DNA of 64,000 nt from contig OZ017801.1 in assembly GCA_963969395.1 (NCBI GenBank), forward strand, positions 11,537,611 through 11,601,610, written 5' to 3'. The notes beneath the pieces were generated by a model that did not search any database, was not told where the DNA came from, and was given only the letters and a program-made list of their open reading frames with translations. This stretch comes from Pseudoscleropodium purum (lineage: Eukaryota > Streptophyta > Bryopsida > Hypnales > Brachytheciaceae). Position numbers and translations under genes: made by a program. Of the stretch, positions 33,601 to 45,800 are shown piece by piece. Every line of letters begins with the position of its first letter. Position 1 is the first letter of the stretch.

Positions 33601-36600
33601 CTGCACTTGTGGCAAATTCAACACAGAGTGGATCCAGGCTTAGTGGGATTCAATCGATGTTGTGTGGAAGTCTGCTGAGTGCAAGGACATCATTGGGCCG
33701 ATTATTGGTCATGCTAGTGATGGAGATAGTAGACGGCGTCAACTCATGTTGAAAGACTAAAAATCAGATGAGGGAAGTCGTTTACAGGTACAGTGGGAGG
33801 GCTGGTTGTTTTCTGCATCACTCGATGACAACGGTAATGCAAGAAGGCTTCATGACCAGGACTACATACACAACGAGAAGAAATTAATCAACCCCCTAGA
33901 CTCTCCTGTTCGTGTCATGCAATTGGGTGGTGATCTTTGTATTTTGGAACACATAGGGCTTGTATACCAGAAGTTCACTGTTGATGACCATGGCTTGAAA
34001 TTGGAAGATGTGAAGCGGACTGACCGACAAAACTGGGCATCTGCGTAGAGGTTATGTGCAGCCAAGACTCGAAATTGCTTGAAGATGTTACGAGAGGCAA
34101 AGGATGTGCATCAAGAACGCACTTTGGGCACCGAGATGTACTTGCAAATGTGTGCTAGTTATATTGATATCTTCTGTAGTCCTAGGCTTGGCTTGCGGGA
34201 CTGGATCGTGTTGGCGGTGAAGGTTTCATTTTTTTTCAGAATTTGGAAGCTCTGGCTAACTCATGGCGATCACTCTGTCTTTGGAAACACTCAGAATATC
34301 ACAGCAGCTGATTGTTTTGTTAGTCAGCAGTGTTTCCTTCATATTCAGATGAGCTGTCACTTCGTTGTCTTGCTGATTGTGTACTTTAGAATAAAATATC
34401 CCGGTCTTGCTGTTCCATTGCATTTGACAGGCAGTGATAGCTGTGAGACTTTCTTCTCAAAGATAGGAGGGATGGTTGGTCTTGAACGTGCGTATGACTT
34501 CAATGAGCTTGTCAACACTGCTAATACATTGAATCATCTGTCGGGTCTTGAGTATGGGCAGAATGGACTTGCATTTGGGCGAGTGCACAACAAGATGAAG
34601 AACGTGTGGGAGAGTCTGCACCCTTTGCAGGAAGGGGAGTCAAGATGTGATTTGGCTGATTACTCCGAAGTCTCCACAGATGCTGATGTGATTTCAGCGT
34701 TGAAAGAGGGCTTGAAGGAAGCACAAACAGTCATCCGCATCTTGAACATGGCCCCATCTAATGTAGCAAAAAAAAAAGATTGGTTTCTAACGCCGTGGAT
34801 TGTTGAGAAGGCAGATTTCAAGAGCTTCGCCCATGTACCTGCACGTAATCCTGTAGCCGGTGAAGATGGTGACGCCGAGGTGCTTGCCCACGAAACGGAT
34901 GAGCACTTAGTAGACCAAGAAAGCAGTGAGTGCCAAGCTGATGATGGCACTGTCTTTGAGGAGGGAGAATTCGATGACGGCCTCGACCCATTGACCGTTG
35001 CTGAGTTTGAGGCAAGACACTGCCTAGCCGACATGTTGAATTTGGGGGGGGGGTGAGGTAAACATTGTTCCACCTCTTCAGAAAGTAGTGCCTGTGGTTA
35101 CATTTGGAGGTTGTAATATTTATAAATCCACCTTGGTTTCACAGCTCAATGGAAATCCTTTTTTGTCAAAGGACCGCCTAACCTGTGTGAGAAACTCCAT
35201 CTATTTCAATAATAGTGAGGATTATCTTTCAGCCGCACAATGTAGTAGTACTTGTCTGCTTGGTGTAGGTTCAGATTGTGGGGTTTATTTTGTTCAACGC
35301 TCCACGACTAGGATATCTTCTATAGTGAAAGCTGCAGCAACCAGGAGGTACAAAACTAGACTATCCAAAGGTAAAAACCCATGTAGTGTTCTAACTGGTG
35401 TGGATGAAGGAACATGGTGGCTTGGCCGCATCCAAAAAATCAAACGAAAATATGGCAACAAGTGGGGAAATTCTAGGCAACCGATTGATTTACAGAACAG
35501 GACAGTTAGATCTTCTAACAAAGCCAACACTACCCCCTCTTGTCAGGTTTTGTTAAATTGGTACTCTAAAACAACCAACTCTAGTCTAAAATTCAAGTAC
35601 GATGCTACTGATGCCATTTGGATAGATGCTGATTGTATCATTTCTACTGTGAATTTAAATTATTCAGCTAGTACAAACTTGTATAGCCTTGACATTGAGG
35701 ACGCAAGGTCTTTTACTGAATTTGCATCCAAACACACATAACATAGAACCGGGTCGTTTAGGAATGTTGCAACAAGCTAGGGCTTCTGGTTCACCTTGCA
35801 GGTACAGTGTGCTTGGAAGCTGGTCATTCCTCTAGAGCAGGTCATCATCGTGTTTGCGCGCTATGTATTCGTGCTACGTAAGGTTTTCCCGGTTTGTATT
35901 CACTCCTCGCTTTGTGCTTTCCTTTGCGGGGTTAATCACATTCGCATTTTCTTTTGACTGATTTGCATTGATGATTGTTGGTCAATCAAAAACCGCTCCT
36001 TTGATGCCGAGACTGAAAGCGCTTGTTCTGTTTGAACTTGTGGTAGGGTTTTGGCGGTCGCGCGGGCAAAGAGATCTGTCGGCGCTCACTTCCAGCGTCT
36101 TCCTCGACTCATATCGTCCAGCGCATTTCGAGACCGAGGTGAGTTTATCTACGCTAATTCGCATTTACTTTGTTCATTGACCGTTTGTTCGTTGTCTTGC
36201 TGGTTCCTTGTATTTTGTTGGCTGTTTTGTACTAGTTTGTGAAGCTTGCTAGTTTCTGTTGCTTGCTGAATTTGCTGGGGATTGAACATACATCTCCTTG
36301 GTGGGTGATTTGTGGGGGATAGGTGATGGCTTCAATTACTGGATCTCCCTCGTGAGCTCCTCGTCTCACAGATCCTGCTGCGAGGAATTATGGGGGATGC
36401 AGAAACTCCTCCGAATTCATGTTGCTGCGAGGAGTTTAGGCATGTGTTTAGCTTCAGTGTTTACCTCTGTCTCTGTAGGGACATGGACTGTTTGGCTATG
36501 GAAGCCAAACTGAACCCTTCTTTTGCACATATATTGTAATAGCGCCGGTTTTTGTGTTCTTGTTGTGAACTTGTTGATTTCTATGTTAGTAGAAATGAAG

Positions 36601-36829
36601 ACTACACTTTTTTAGACAAAATATACTAAGTATAAATAAAATACGGTGTGGTATTTTGTAAATGAATAGTAATTCTAAGTACTCAAACCATGTATAAAAT
36701 GCCTTCGCGTAGAAATTTAGGTACTTGAAGGGATCCAAAAAAAAACTATAATCCACATAATAGCCCTAGTTAAAATACCCTCCGGTCGCACGTGGACCCT
36801 TAAATCTCAATAGGAGTGACCTCCCCGAG
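30616..36829 (+). mobile_element. DNA transposon TE2, P/hAT-like, 6.2 kb
   Basis: The left end reads CTCGGGGAGTTCAC and the reverse complement of the right end reads CTCGGGGAGGTCAC. Both sides carry the perfect 8-bp duplication TGTAGGGC (30608-30615 and 36830-36837). The uninterrupted site is in copy A at 8945-8952. The subterminal TCGCACGTGGACCC near the right end matches CCGCACGTGGTACCC near the right end of TE1, so both belong to one family. A 5' untranslated intron is likely at 31170-31272 (CCCCAG/GTGAAT to CTTGCAG). Confidence 0.92.
31274..35741 (+). pseudogene. Transposase-like gene of TE2, seven stops and a frameshift
   Basis: It is homologous to the TE1 frame from the N-terminus to the last residues. 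ATG 31274 follows a probable splice acceptor. The frame is broken by stops at 31349, 32081, 32771, 33170, 33641, 33758 and 34046, and shifts at a G run near 35043-35052. It keeps both BED-like fingers (YCSECHKEF..H..H and KCSYCNDFL..NHLGGTKH), ILAEDETKVK, GHASDGDSRRR, HDQDYIHNEKKLINPL and GSDSCETFFSKIGG. Several stops replace Gln codons that TE1 keeps. The protein cannot be made whole. Confidence 0.78.
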
Positions 36830-36944
36830 TGTAGGGCAGGTTGGCTTGGCGACTTTCTATTGAATATTTAATTTTTTGCAGATAGATGCTAAAAACTTAA
36901 AAATTTCAGAAAATCACCACATCAGAAGAACCTCATTTCAAATG

Positions 36945-37365
36945 CACTAAGGTAGATGGCTGTAAAAGTGACCCTCTCGTTGCAACTACCCCATGGCTGG
37001 TTGTAAAATGGATGGGAGCTCATCTTTAAATGGACCACTGTTGCTATTGAATGAATCAAGAAAAAATTATTTATTTCATTCCAAGAGCCAATCATTTCCT
37101 CCCTGGTTCAGAAATTGCTTTACAAGTTGCAGGGGGACAGATTTTGGGAGACCTATGGTCACAAATAGGTACCGACTACAGAAATCTTTGAAAATTCATT
37201 ACTAATTTAAAAATGCTTCAAAAAAATATGAAACTACTTGTATTATGTTTGGCATCCATTTTTCTTTCTCATCAAAATGAGCGAAAAATATTTCTGTTCA
37301 TGCAAACCTATAAAAAAGGCGGATCAGCCCTTAAAGGGGCGCTTTTACAGCCATCTACCTAAGTG
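36945..37365. mobile_element. MITE-like insert with 24-bp terminal inverted repeats
   Basis: The left end CACTAAGGTAGATGGCTGTA and the reverse complement of the right end CACTTAGGTAGATGGCTGTA match at all but one of 24 positions (36945-36968 against 37342-37365). It lies in copy B within sequence that copy A lacks. About 200 further bases absent from copy A follow it, so the flank is rearranged and I could not confirm a target duplication. It is noncoding. Confidence 0.75.
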
Positions 37366-37565
37366 TGCCCTGTGCCGTTGCCATAGTCAAAAAAGAAGAA
37401 AAAATAATTAAATTTTTTTTTTTAATTCATAAAAACTTCAAAATTCAATAACTTTTATGCCTTAGGTTAAATTCATGCCGACAATACCAAACATGTGAAC
37501 GGAAGATGCACGGTCCAGGAGATCTCAATGTAACAAACAAAACAAAACAAATAGCCTAATTTAAT

Positions 37566-38340
37566 AGAAGGATTCCAACAAATTTTACTGAAAAAATGAC
37601 AACGTTTTGCTTGTAATTGAATTTAGAAGGAAATTTGAAATTTTGCTTTCAAAATTTATAGAAAAATATTGGTGATAGTATTGGTGAAACTAACTATATA
37701 GATGGAGTCTGAAATTCAAAGTCTACAACTTTTGTTTGTATATCAATTACAAAATATTCTTCCGAATAGTATTTTATAATGATTTTTCTCAAATTGTCAA
37801 TTTTGGAGAAGACTTTGGATGTTTGGGGGTTAAAGATATCTAAAACAATTATACTAGGGCTACAATTCTAGTTTTGATGTGAACACTTTGAAGTCATTGG
37901 TGTATTTTTTTTAAACGTGGCTTTAAAATTGGATACAACAAATAGTTATTTTTTTTGTTTACCTTCAATTAATTTCTATGAGTAGTCACGTTTTCTGTAT
38001 GAGTATTCACCATGTTGCAAAGATAGGACAATAGAAAAAGAAATTCAATTTATTTTGATCAAACAATTAACAAAAATATATATAATATTAAATGAGGACA
38101 AATTGCATTTAATTACTCTTTTGGAAATTGCAAGAAATAGAGAAAATAGGAAGAAAAAGGAAAAGGTTCACAAATTTTTTTTTTAAATTCTATTATTTTT
38201 TAAATACAAAAAATAGGAAGAAAATGGAAAAGGTGAGAGTTTTACATTTTTTTGAAATTGAGCATTAAAAAAACCATAGAGCACATGATTGGAAATTGGG
38301 CCTTTCTGCACTACATTCATTAGGGCCCAAGTATTAAACT
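37566..38340 (+). repeat. Dispersed AT-rich repeat and duplicated flank, copy B
   Basis: This matches 9344-10105 in copy A. It includes the dispersed repeat (to about 37860), then AT-rich noncoding DNA ending at the TE1 empty site. No gene is present. Confidence 0.7.
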
Positions 38341-38347
38341 AGGGTCA

Positions 38348-38355
38348 AATAGAGC
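38348..38355. other. Empty site of TE1 in copy B
   Basis: AATAGAGC lies between flanks (TTAAACTAGGGTC and ACTTGAATTCAAGC) that match those of TE1 in copy A, where the target duplication is GATGGAGC. It confirms the ends of TE1 and its insertion in only one copy. Confidence 0.85.
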
Positions 38356-38829
38356 ACTTGAATTCAAGCAAATTGGATGGGACTTCGATTGGACCCCAAT
38401 TCTAGTATAATCTAGGCCTTGGTCTCATAGGAAAGAACAACAATATTGAAGGATGCTAGCAACAATACTCTAGGCTAGGATCAAATTTGTTAAAAATGAG
38501 TTTAAAATATAAACGAATATCGCATATAATGAAAATTTTCAAAAATTATAACATGGCATCATTGAATACTGGAAAAAATCAATGAATACAATAATAATAA
38601 TCCTCAAATAGTCACAAAACCAAAGCCATGAATATTAGTGAAGTCGTATAGGTATAGATAAAGCCTTAAGTCCAATAAAACTATCAAACTACTAAAAGTT
38701 ATAGAATATACTATCAACTATGCCAAAGATCATGAAATATTCCAAATACTCTACAATAAACTTCTAGAAATTCTAAATTGAGTTAACCAAAGAAAAATAA
38801 ACCGAAAAAAAAAAAAAAAAAAAATGATT

Positions 38830-41111
38830 TCGTATGGGGAAAAAAATTTGACCCCATCCTAAGGTATGAGGTTTTGATGCTTCTGCAAAGAGACCACTGC
38901 CGTCTAACACTGGGCAGGATAGAGTTGGTACAAGGGGATGCAAAGACACGAAGGTTCCGTTTGGAGCTTTGCTTTTACTCAGGCTACAGGAAGACAGACT
39001 ATGCTGCAGAGTGCAGACAATCGGTAGGTTCTCCGTAACGTCGCGAGTCCGCTGGAGGAGTATAACTTACACGCTTCACAGCCTCCTTCAGACACCAGGG
39101 TTTCAGTTCTTTCTTTCGCAATGTGTCGACTTGGGAGTGATCTTGAGGTGGGCGTCAGTTAGTTCAGTCTATCTTAACTTAGTGGGTTCAATTTTGTTGC
39201 CATCCAAGAGGAGATCCAACTCTTTTTCCGAGGTAGTAGAAGAAGCTTCTGTATTTCTGTTGTTTGGTGGTAAACCTCCGGAGGTTGAATAGGGTATGTT
39301 TGCGTTGTGGGAGACAGCTTGAGTGCACCTGCTGTGAGAATCAAGTTCTCGCTCGGATACTTTTATCACTTCGCACGGAGACCTTGGCCATGGCATAGGC
39401 GTGCCGACAGCTGCTCTGGAGAGTTCAGTTGAGAGGTAAATTTTGAAACTTTCCTTCCCTTTTTCGATTGGAGGAGAAAGTGAGAGCTGCAAGCGTGATG
39501 ATTATTTCTTGAACGAAGTCTTTTTTTTTATTGGGGCGGAGTTGAATATTTTGTCGTCTCTTTACGGATTTTAGTATTTTAGTTCGGCATATAGGTGGCC
39601 ACGATATAAGGAATGACGGGTGTAGTGTTCCTTGATTCGAAGGATTCTCTGCCATTCATGGGACACAAAACGTTCGATTCTATGTCAGCTTCTTTGAGTC
39701 CCTTTTGTAAGAGGCCGTTCTGGACTCCGCCATTTTGGATCTGCTACATGTATTAGTTTGATCTGAGTACCAGGTTGCACTTGATCCAATGAGCCAGGAA
39801 CAGGTCTCCAACCCGTTGACGAATCTTATCGAGCCCATGATCAGCTAGAATACATGGAGATATATTTCTGAGATGTTAAACCTGCCAATAATTGGGAGTT
39901 TTCTAGATGCCTGAGATCCATGCGATCTGTCCCAGTATCCCGAGCTATGTGCATGTCGGAATATCACGATTTCGGCGCTTCTGAAATCTCGTAATTATTT
40001 GGAGCTCAATTTTGAGATTCATGCTTTATTTGGCATAGTTTCGTAGAAGTCGTTCACTTTGTGGAAGTTGAATTGCTCGCACCAGTGATAGAGATGGGAA
40101 TGACGAAGGACATACAATTTTCTTCGAAGGCTTGCAACTGTTGCTTCCAGTTGTCAACACATTTGATTCTCTTTTGCCTACATTTGAAGTAGTATTTTCT
40201 CGTCAGAAAGACCCGCTCTGTTGGAAAACGCTGGCAGCTATGCAGGTTATTAAAATGATTTTACCGTAAGAATCAAATTGCTTTTGAGAGGAGACCCAAC
40301 TCACCCCGGGCATCGTGGAGTCATTACAATGCCAAATTTCATTTTGAGCACCAATATGCATCAATTACTTGTCAGCATTCTCCTTTTAAGTTCTGGTAGT
40401 GGGAAATACGTGGGCTAATTCCAGGCAGTTGAATTGTGAGTTCACCATTCGTGAGCAAATGATTCGTTCTGCAAGTAGTCAGTGTGCTTCAGAGTTGGTC
40501 GAACATTCCTCCTTCTATGTCTATCCTGTTGATGTTTGGGTTTCAGGTCCTTCTTCCGCAGTTCGTGGGCTTGTAGCGATTTTGAGGTTTTGTTTCCAAT
40601 TTTGTCTGTCCGTGTTTTGTGTCGGAGGACGATCCAGCCCCATTTATTGAGGTTGACTAAGATTTGGTGTTTGCATTGTGGGTTCAGGTTTCTTGCGCCC
40701 GGTATGGGAAGTAAATGTCACCGATGATTGAGTGCTTGGTTTGAAGGTTTTTGGCATTGCAGAATCAACCCTCACCAATAATCATCCATCACTTGGTCTG
40801 GAGATATATGTCATCGACATGTTCCTGCGGGGTTTCGCAATGCCAACATTGGCATGTCGACTAGTTGTATGGAGAGGTAAGGGTTACAACTACCATTTTA
40901 TCAATTTTTCTTGGTTTGAATCTTTGGTAATGGAAATTGAACTAAGCCGCACCTTGTGTTTTGAGCTGATGAATACGAATGGTATGCAGAGAGTGAAGGT
41001 GAATCTCTGATTCATTGCAGCAGCGATGGGAATATGCACAGAGCAACGTTTATTTGAAATGACTTCTGAAAATGCGATGTTGATGTAAAATACAAGTTGT
41101 ACGCTGAAAGC
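38830..41111 (+). promoter_or_regulatory. Long conserved leader upstream of kinase B
   Basis: This is nearly identical to the leader of kinase A (17760-20040), including the A-rich run at its start. No frame is preserved better than the bases. A short frame that looks open over 138 codons in copy A (17805-18221) is broken here, which argues against translation. It is probably promoter and untranslated leader. Confidence 0.5.
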
Positions 41112-42821
41112 ATGGAGACGTGCTCAGGAAGTCCTAGGTCCTCGTCAGTTGAGGGGGAAGTGGACTTGTTGAGTGTTTGCGAACGCATTGCGCATGGTAT
41201 AGAGGAAGTTGTGAAACGTGGGAACTTGCTCAATGAGAGACAATGCCGAGATTTGTCTTCCAAGGTTTTGCAAGCGGTTCAAAATATACGAGCGATAGAG
41301 GCTGTCACAAGAGGATCACATGGACCGACCTTCGCACCGTTTCTGCAAATCCTTTATCAATCTTTGGAGAAGGCCAAATTACTTGTGAGTGAATGTGCGG
41401 AAGAAGATTGGACTGCAGTAGCAGTATTTCAAGGCCAAAATGAAAGTTCATTTCAGGAGATCTTGCTGGAGGTTTACATTTGTTACAGAGCAGTTTACCA
41501 CGATGCCATGAATACCTTGACCATCAAAGGATCTTCACATTTTCTCACAGGTTTTTCGAGTCTGTCACATCTCGTGTCTCCATCGTTGTCTGCCATTGAG
41601 AGTGACCGGGAAGAACTTCGAACGAGGCTGGAACTCCTTGCAAGTGATTCGGGCAGCGTCCCGCACTCTGGTGCTGACAAGGGAAAGGAGGACGCTCGAA
41701 AGAAATGTCTCGCGAGACACCTGCTCAAGAAGTTTAGTTGCACATCTCAAGAATGTCTCTCCAATCCTTCAGATGTGTGCAAGGCAAGTTTGTGGGAGAA
41801 GGAGATGGAACCTCCAGAGACGTGGGGGAACTCCAAGTTTCTTGGAGCTGGATCAGGTGCAAATGGTGTCTGCACGACTGAATGGTTGGGTGTGCCTTGT
41901 GCGAGGAAAGAGTTTCATGGCCAAGCTTCTGAGGTGACATTTTTGAAGGAGGCGAGCATTTTGTCCCATTTGAAGCACCCTCGCATTGTGAATTTTCTTT
42001 GCTGTGGCAATGGTGAGGCCAAAGGGGATCGTTTTATTGCCATGGAGCTTATGGAGAAGAGCCTTTTTGATGTGATAGAAGATCAAAAAGGCGTGCCTTT
42101 TGCATTGTCTGTAGCTGTTGACATCATTGTGCAAATAGCAGAGGGAATGCTCTATCTGCATGAGCAAGGAGTTGCACATCGTGACCTTAAGCCGCAGAAT
42201 GTAGTTGTTAAAAGGTTGGCGTTTCCGCATCTCTTGGATCAGTATTACTGTGTGAAGTTGGTTGATTTTGGAATGTCCAAGACCAAGGTTGAGGTCTCCC
42301 AATCGAACACAATATCATATCGAGGCATTGGCACGACAAGGTACAGGGCTCCTGAGGTTCATCCCAAAGCACACCTTGGTAGTTTGGGCAAGGCCAAGTG
42401 GTTCAGAGTGGATGTTTACAGCTTTGCTATGACTTGTGCCCAGGTTTTGTCTTTGAAGACCCCTTTTGAAGACATGGAGCAGTTGAGTGAGTTGTATGCA
42501 AGTCTATTGGAGGGGCAGAGGCCAGAGCTTCCTTCAGACTTGCCAGAGGATTTGGATGATATTTTGAATGAGTGTTGGGATGTGGATCCTCTCGAGAGGC
42601 CTTCTTTTGAAGTCATTTGCATTAGGTTGTATACCCTAAGATATGAATTGTTAGGAGGGGTCTTGAACTCTAATTTTATGCCAAGTATTGTTCAATTGAG
42701 CTCTATCAGGACAGATTTGCATTCCAAGAGGTCTGGTGAAGGAATGGGAAATTCAGAAAGAATCAGCTCCTTTGCATCAGGTGGAACTAGTTATTACACT
42801 GCTAACTCTCAGTTTTTGTGA
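41112..42821 (+). CDS. Protein kinase with MLKL-like (DUF1221) N-terminal domain, copy B
   Basis: One exon codes for 569 residues from ATG 41112. The architecture is that of copy A: a helical N-terminal domain (about 15-135), a linker, and a complete kinase domain (glycine loop 245-252, K266, HRD with D358, D385-FG, E415 of APE). The kinase core from 41666 to 42334 is base-for-base the same as 20595-21263. The N-terminal part carries 28 amino-acid differences from A in about 190 residues. A three-residue insertion follows APE (HLGSLGKAKWF against HLDKAQWF), and the C-lobe end is closer to the kinase consensus (ERPSFEVIC) than in A (LRPSSFGGIC). The role in immune or death signalling is inferred from the domain only. 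Confidence 0.9.
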   Translation: METCSGSPRSSSVEGEVDLLSVCERIAHGIEEVVKRGNLLNERQCRDLSSKVLQAVQNIRAIEAVTRGSHGPTFAPFLQILYQSLEKAKLLVSECAEEDWTAVAVFQGQNESSFQEILLEVYICYRAVYHDAMNTLTIKGSSHFLTGFSSLSHLVSPSLSAIESDREELRTRLELLASDSGSVPHSGADKGKEDARKKCLARHLLKKFSCTSQECLSNPSDVCKASLWEKEMEPPETWGNSKFLGAGSGANGVCTTEWLGVPCARKEFHGQASEVTFLKEASILSHLKHPRIVNFLCCGNGEAKGDRFIAMELMEKSLFDVIEDQKGVPFALSVAVDIIVQIAEGMLYLHEQGVAHRDLKPQNVVVKRLAFPHLLDQYYCVKLVDFGMSKTKVEVSQSNTISYRGIGTTRYRAPEVHPKAHLGSLGKAKWFRVDVYSFAMTCAQVLSLKTPFEDMEQLSELYASLLEGQRPELPSDLPEDLDDILNECWDVDPLERPSFEVICIRLYTLRYELLGGVLNSNFMPSIVQLSSIRTDLHSKRSGEGMGNSERISSFASGGTSYYTANSQFL

Positions 42822-45800
42822 TGGAGATGCCAACACCTGTGGTTAGTAACTTGGCGATTCTATATATATATATCAACAAAGCATTGAAGATGGCCATTTT
42901 CAATCTTGTTCTTAAGGTGACCATGTGCAGATTTTATACATGAGCATTAGTTGTTTTGTGAAGATCATTAGTAATGTGTTGCTTATCAACAGACTTTCTA
43001 TCTATCTGTGTTGGTTTGTACAAGAATGAAGAATCATATTGGATTGTGTTTGTTTTGTTTGAATTTTGGAAATAATTGTGAAAATCCCAACCATCACCTT
43101 TCATATTTGTTGTCAATTGGCCATGTTTGGAATGGAGAATTTGTGGTATTGTCTGTTTCAAAGGTAGAATTATAGACAGCTAGTGTACTAAAAGAAATTA
43201 AATGAAGTTGAAGCATGTTTTTTGGTGATCTATCTATGTTGCTCAATACAACTTTTAAAACCAAGAATGAAGAATCTATTTGGATGGTTGTTTTTATTGT
43301 GTTTGGTTTGTTTTGATTTTTGAATACAATTGTGAAAATCCTAACCATCAACCTTTGTACAAAGAATTTGCTACCACTTGTCTATGTTTGAGTAGGAGAA
43401 TTTATGGCATTGGCTATTTCAAACAATTAAAGATTGCTCGTGTGTTGAAATAGCTGTTAAAGAAACCGAATGAAGTTGAAGCACCTTTTTTTGCCACTAA
43501 ATGGGTGAGTGACATTGACTTTTGTCATTCAAATTCTTATTTTGCAAATCTTGCTACAATGCACTCCCATGTGTGCCATTCATCTCCAAATGCTTTTGGA
43601 TCAACAATGAACCTTATCCCCAAAAGTTTATAGTATTTCAAATATATAACTTGGCAATTAATTAAATGGATGGTGCATAATTACATCTTGCATGATGAAT
43701 TCAAATAAACATGAAGATTTGACAATGGATTTGACATGAGCCAATAATACTATATAGGATTGAGGCCGTATACATCATGTCTATTATATATAGAATTGGG
43801 GTTGGACTATGCCAATTTGACTTATGATTTTTTTTAAATTTATAACCAAAACAAACCTTAAAACCAATTAGAAAGGTATCTAAAATACAAAAGAAGTGAC
43901 CTTAGTCACAAGACGATGGACTTATTGGTCTTTTCTAAAGGAATTATCCACCTATATTGGTTGTTTTGTGGTTATGTTCGATATACAAATTTTACATTAT
44001 AGAAATGTCTCAATTTGTGGATTGATTGGTCAATATCTACAAAGAAAGCATTGATTTATTCAATATTGCTAAGTGAAGTAAAAACAATATAAAGACTTTT
44101 GATTTGTAAGTAGTTATGGTAGTTTGTAGAAAAAATAATATATAAAGTCATTAGATGTTTTTTAGGGGGTTTGGAGGGCCATTTGGGCCTATTCTTGGTG
44201 TTGTTCCTCTAGTAGTCTAGAAACAGTTGTTGTCAATTTTTTTTTTAAAAACAAATTTCGAAAATTTTTAAATGCAAAAAAGGTTGAATATTTTTTTAAT
44301 TCTTAAGAAAAAAAAATAAAAAGGTAACGTGCAAATTGTTGTGCTATTTCATATAGTTGTTGCAGGGTAGTGGGAACCTAGCTAAGTGCGGGGAAACTCT
44401 TCGCCCTCTCAAGAGCTAAAATCTCATCTAATGCTTCTATTATCAATTCAATTTCTAAATTTTTCAAAACAAAAAGATGAACCTAATTTAGATTACTTGA
44501 AATTTGGTTTTTGCAATTTCATTTGTCATTTTTAAATTTCATATAAGAATTATTAGCAATTTCCATTTTTGTTTTGTCTCATACTTCTCCCTACTTCACT
44601 CCCTCAGGGCCTAATAAATTCCTGATAATAGAGGTTTTCAATGAATCATCCCACTTTGATATTTTTTTGCATATGAATGTGCTTCGAATTTTTTAATTTT
44701 AGCTATACCAAAGTAAAGACTACTTTGTCTAGTATGCATGGAATTGATTGTAGAAAATAATGACCATTGGATTTTTGGATTATAACAATTTTAGATGATC
44801 AACTAATAGGCAAGATATGCAACTTTTGGTGAAGAAAAAATATTTAAGAAGATGAATAATGCTTTGTACAACCCCCGAAAACAATTATATTGGAATTCGA
44901 GGTAAATGTAGTTTTTTTAGTTTATTCTTAACTGAGAAACAAAAACCTCTCTCAAATTTGTAAAAATAATTACATTTTCAAACAAAAAAAGTCGAAAGCA
45001 AATTGGATCTTACAAGATTTGAAAAAATTTATATATGCATCAATATTTTAAATTTCACAATTAATATTACTAGCATTTTGTTTGGAATCATTCTCATTAT
45101 TTCTATTCTTGATTGCACCAAATTGAACCTTTTATGTTTTAAATTGATAAATATACAACTTTGAAAGAATTTCTTCCAAATCTTATTTGTTTTTGTAGAA
45201 TTTAGACTAGAAATATCCAAGAGATTTTTTTTTCCACTCCCATTATTCCTTTTATTGCAAAAAATTATGTTTGTTCCCTTAATGTACAAGACTACATTTC
45301 CTAAATAATAGTTTAAGTTAATTAATCACATTGAAATTTTGATAATCAAAAAATGCAGCAACTATGTCAACTTGTTACTCCATAAAACTCTTACTTACAA
45401 AATATCAGAATTTATTTCACCCTACCAAGAATTTGCCATTGAAAATGTAAAAAAGACACATTCCATCATCTTAGTTAGTCCTTGAGGGGTTAAAGATTTA
45501 TTAATGATGGAACTAAGTTTGTTTGTTTTTTCTCCTCTGAAATATCAACTCAACTTTTCAACAAAATAAAAGGAACTTAAGTTTTTGTAATGCAAATTAA
45601 AAATTTAAGCAAAGTGTTCAAAATTTTGTTGATTCTATTTGGGACCTTATAGAAACATCTATTTTTTCTATTCAAACGCTACAATCTCTTAATCCATATG
45701 TTTAATATAGTACAAAAAAACTCCACACATTTTCTTAGTATTGCAAAATAAGGTCCTACGTTTGAATCCCACGACTTATTCTATTTTATTCTGATTTTTC

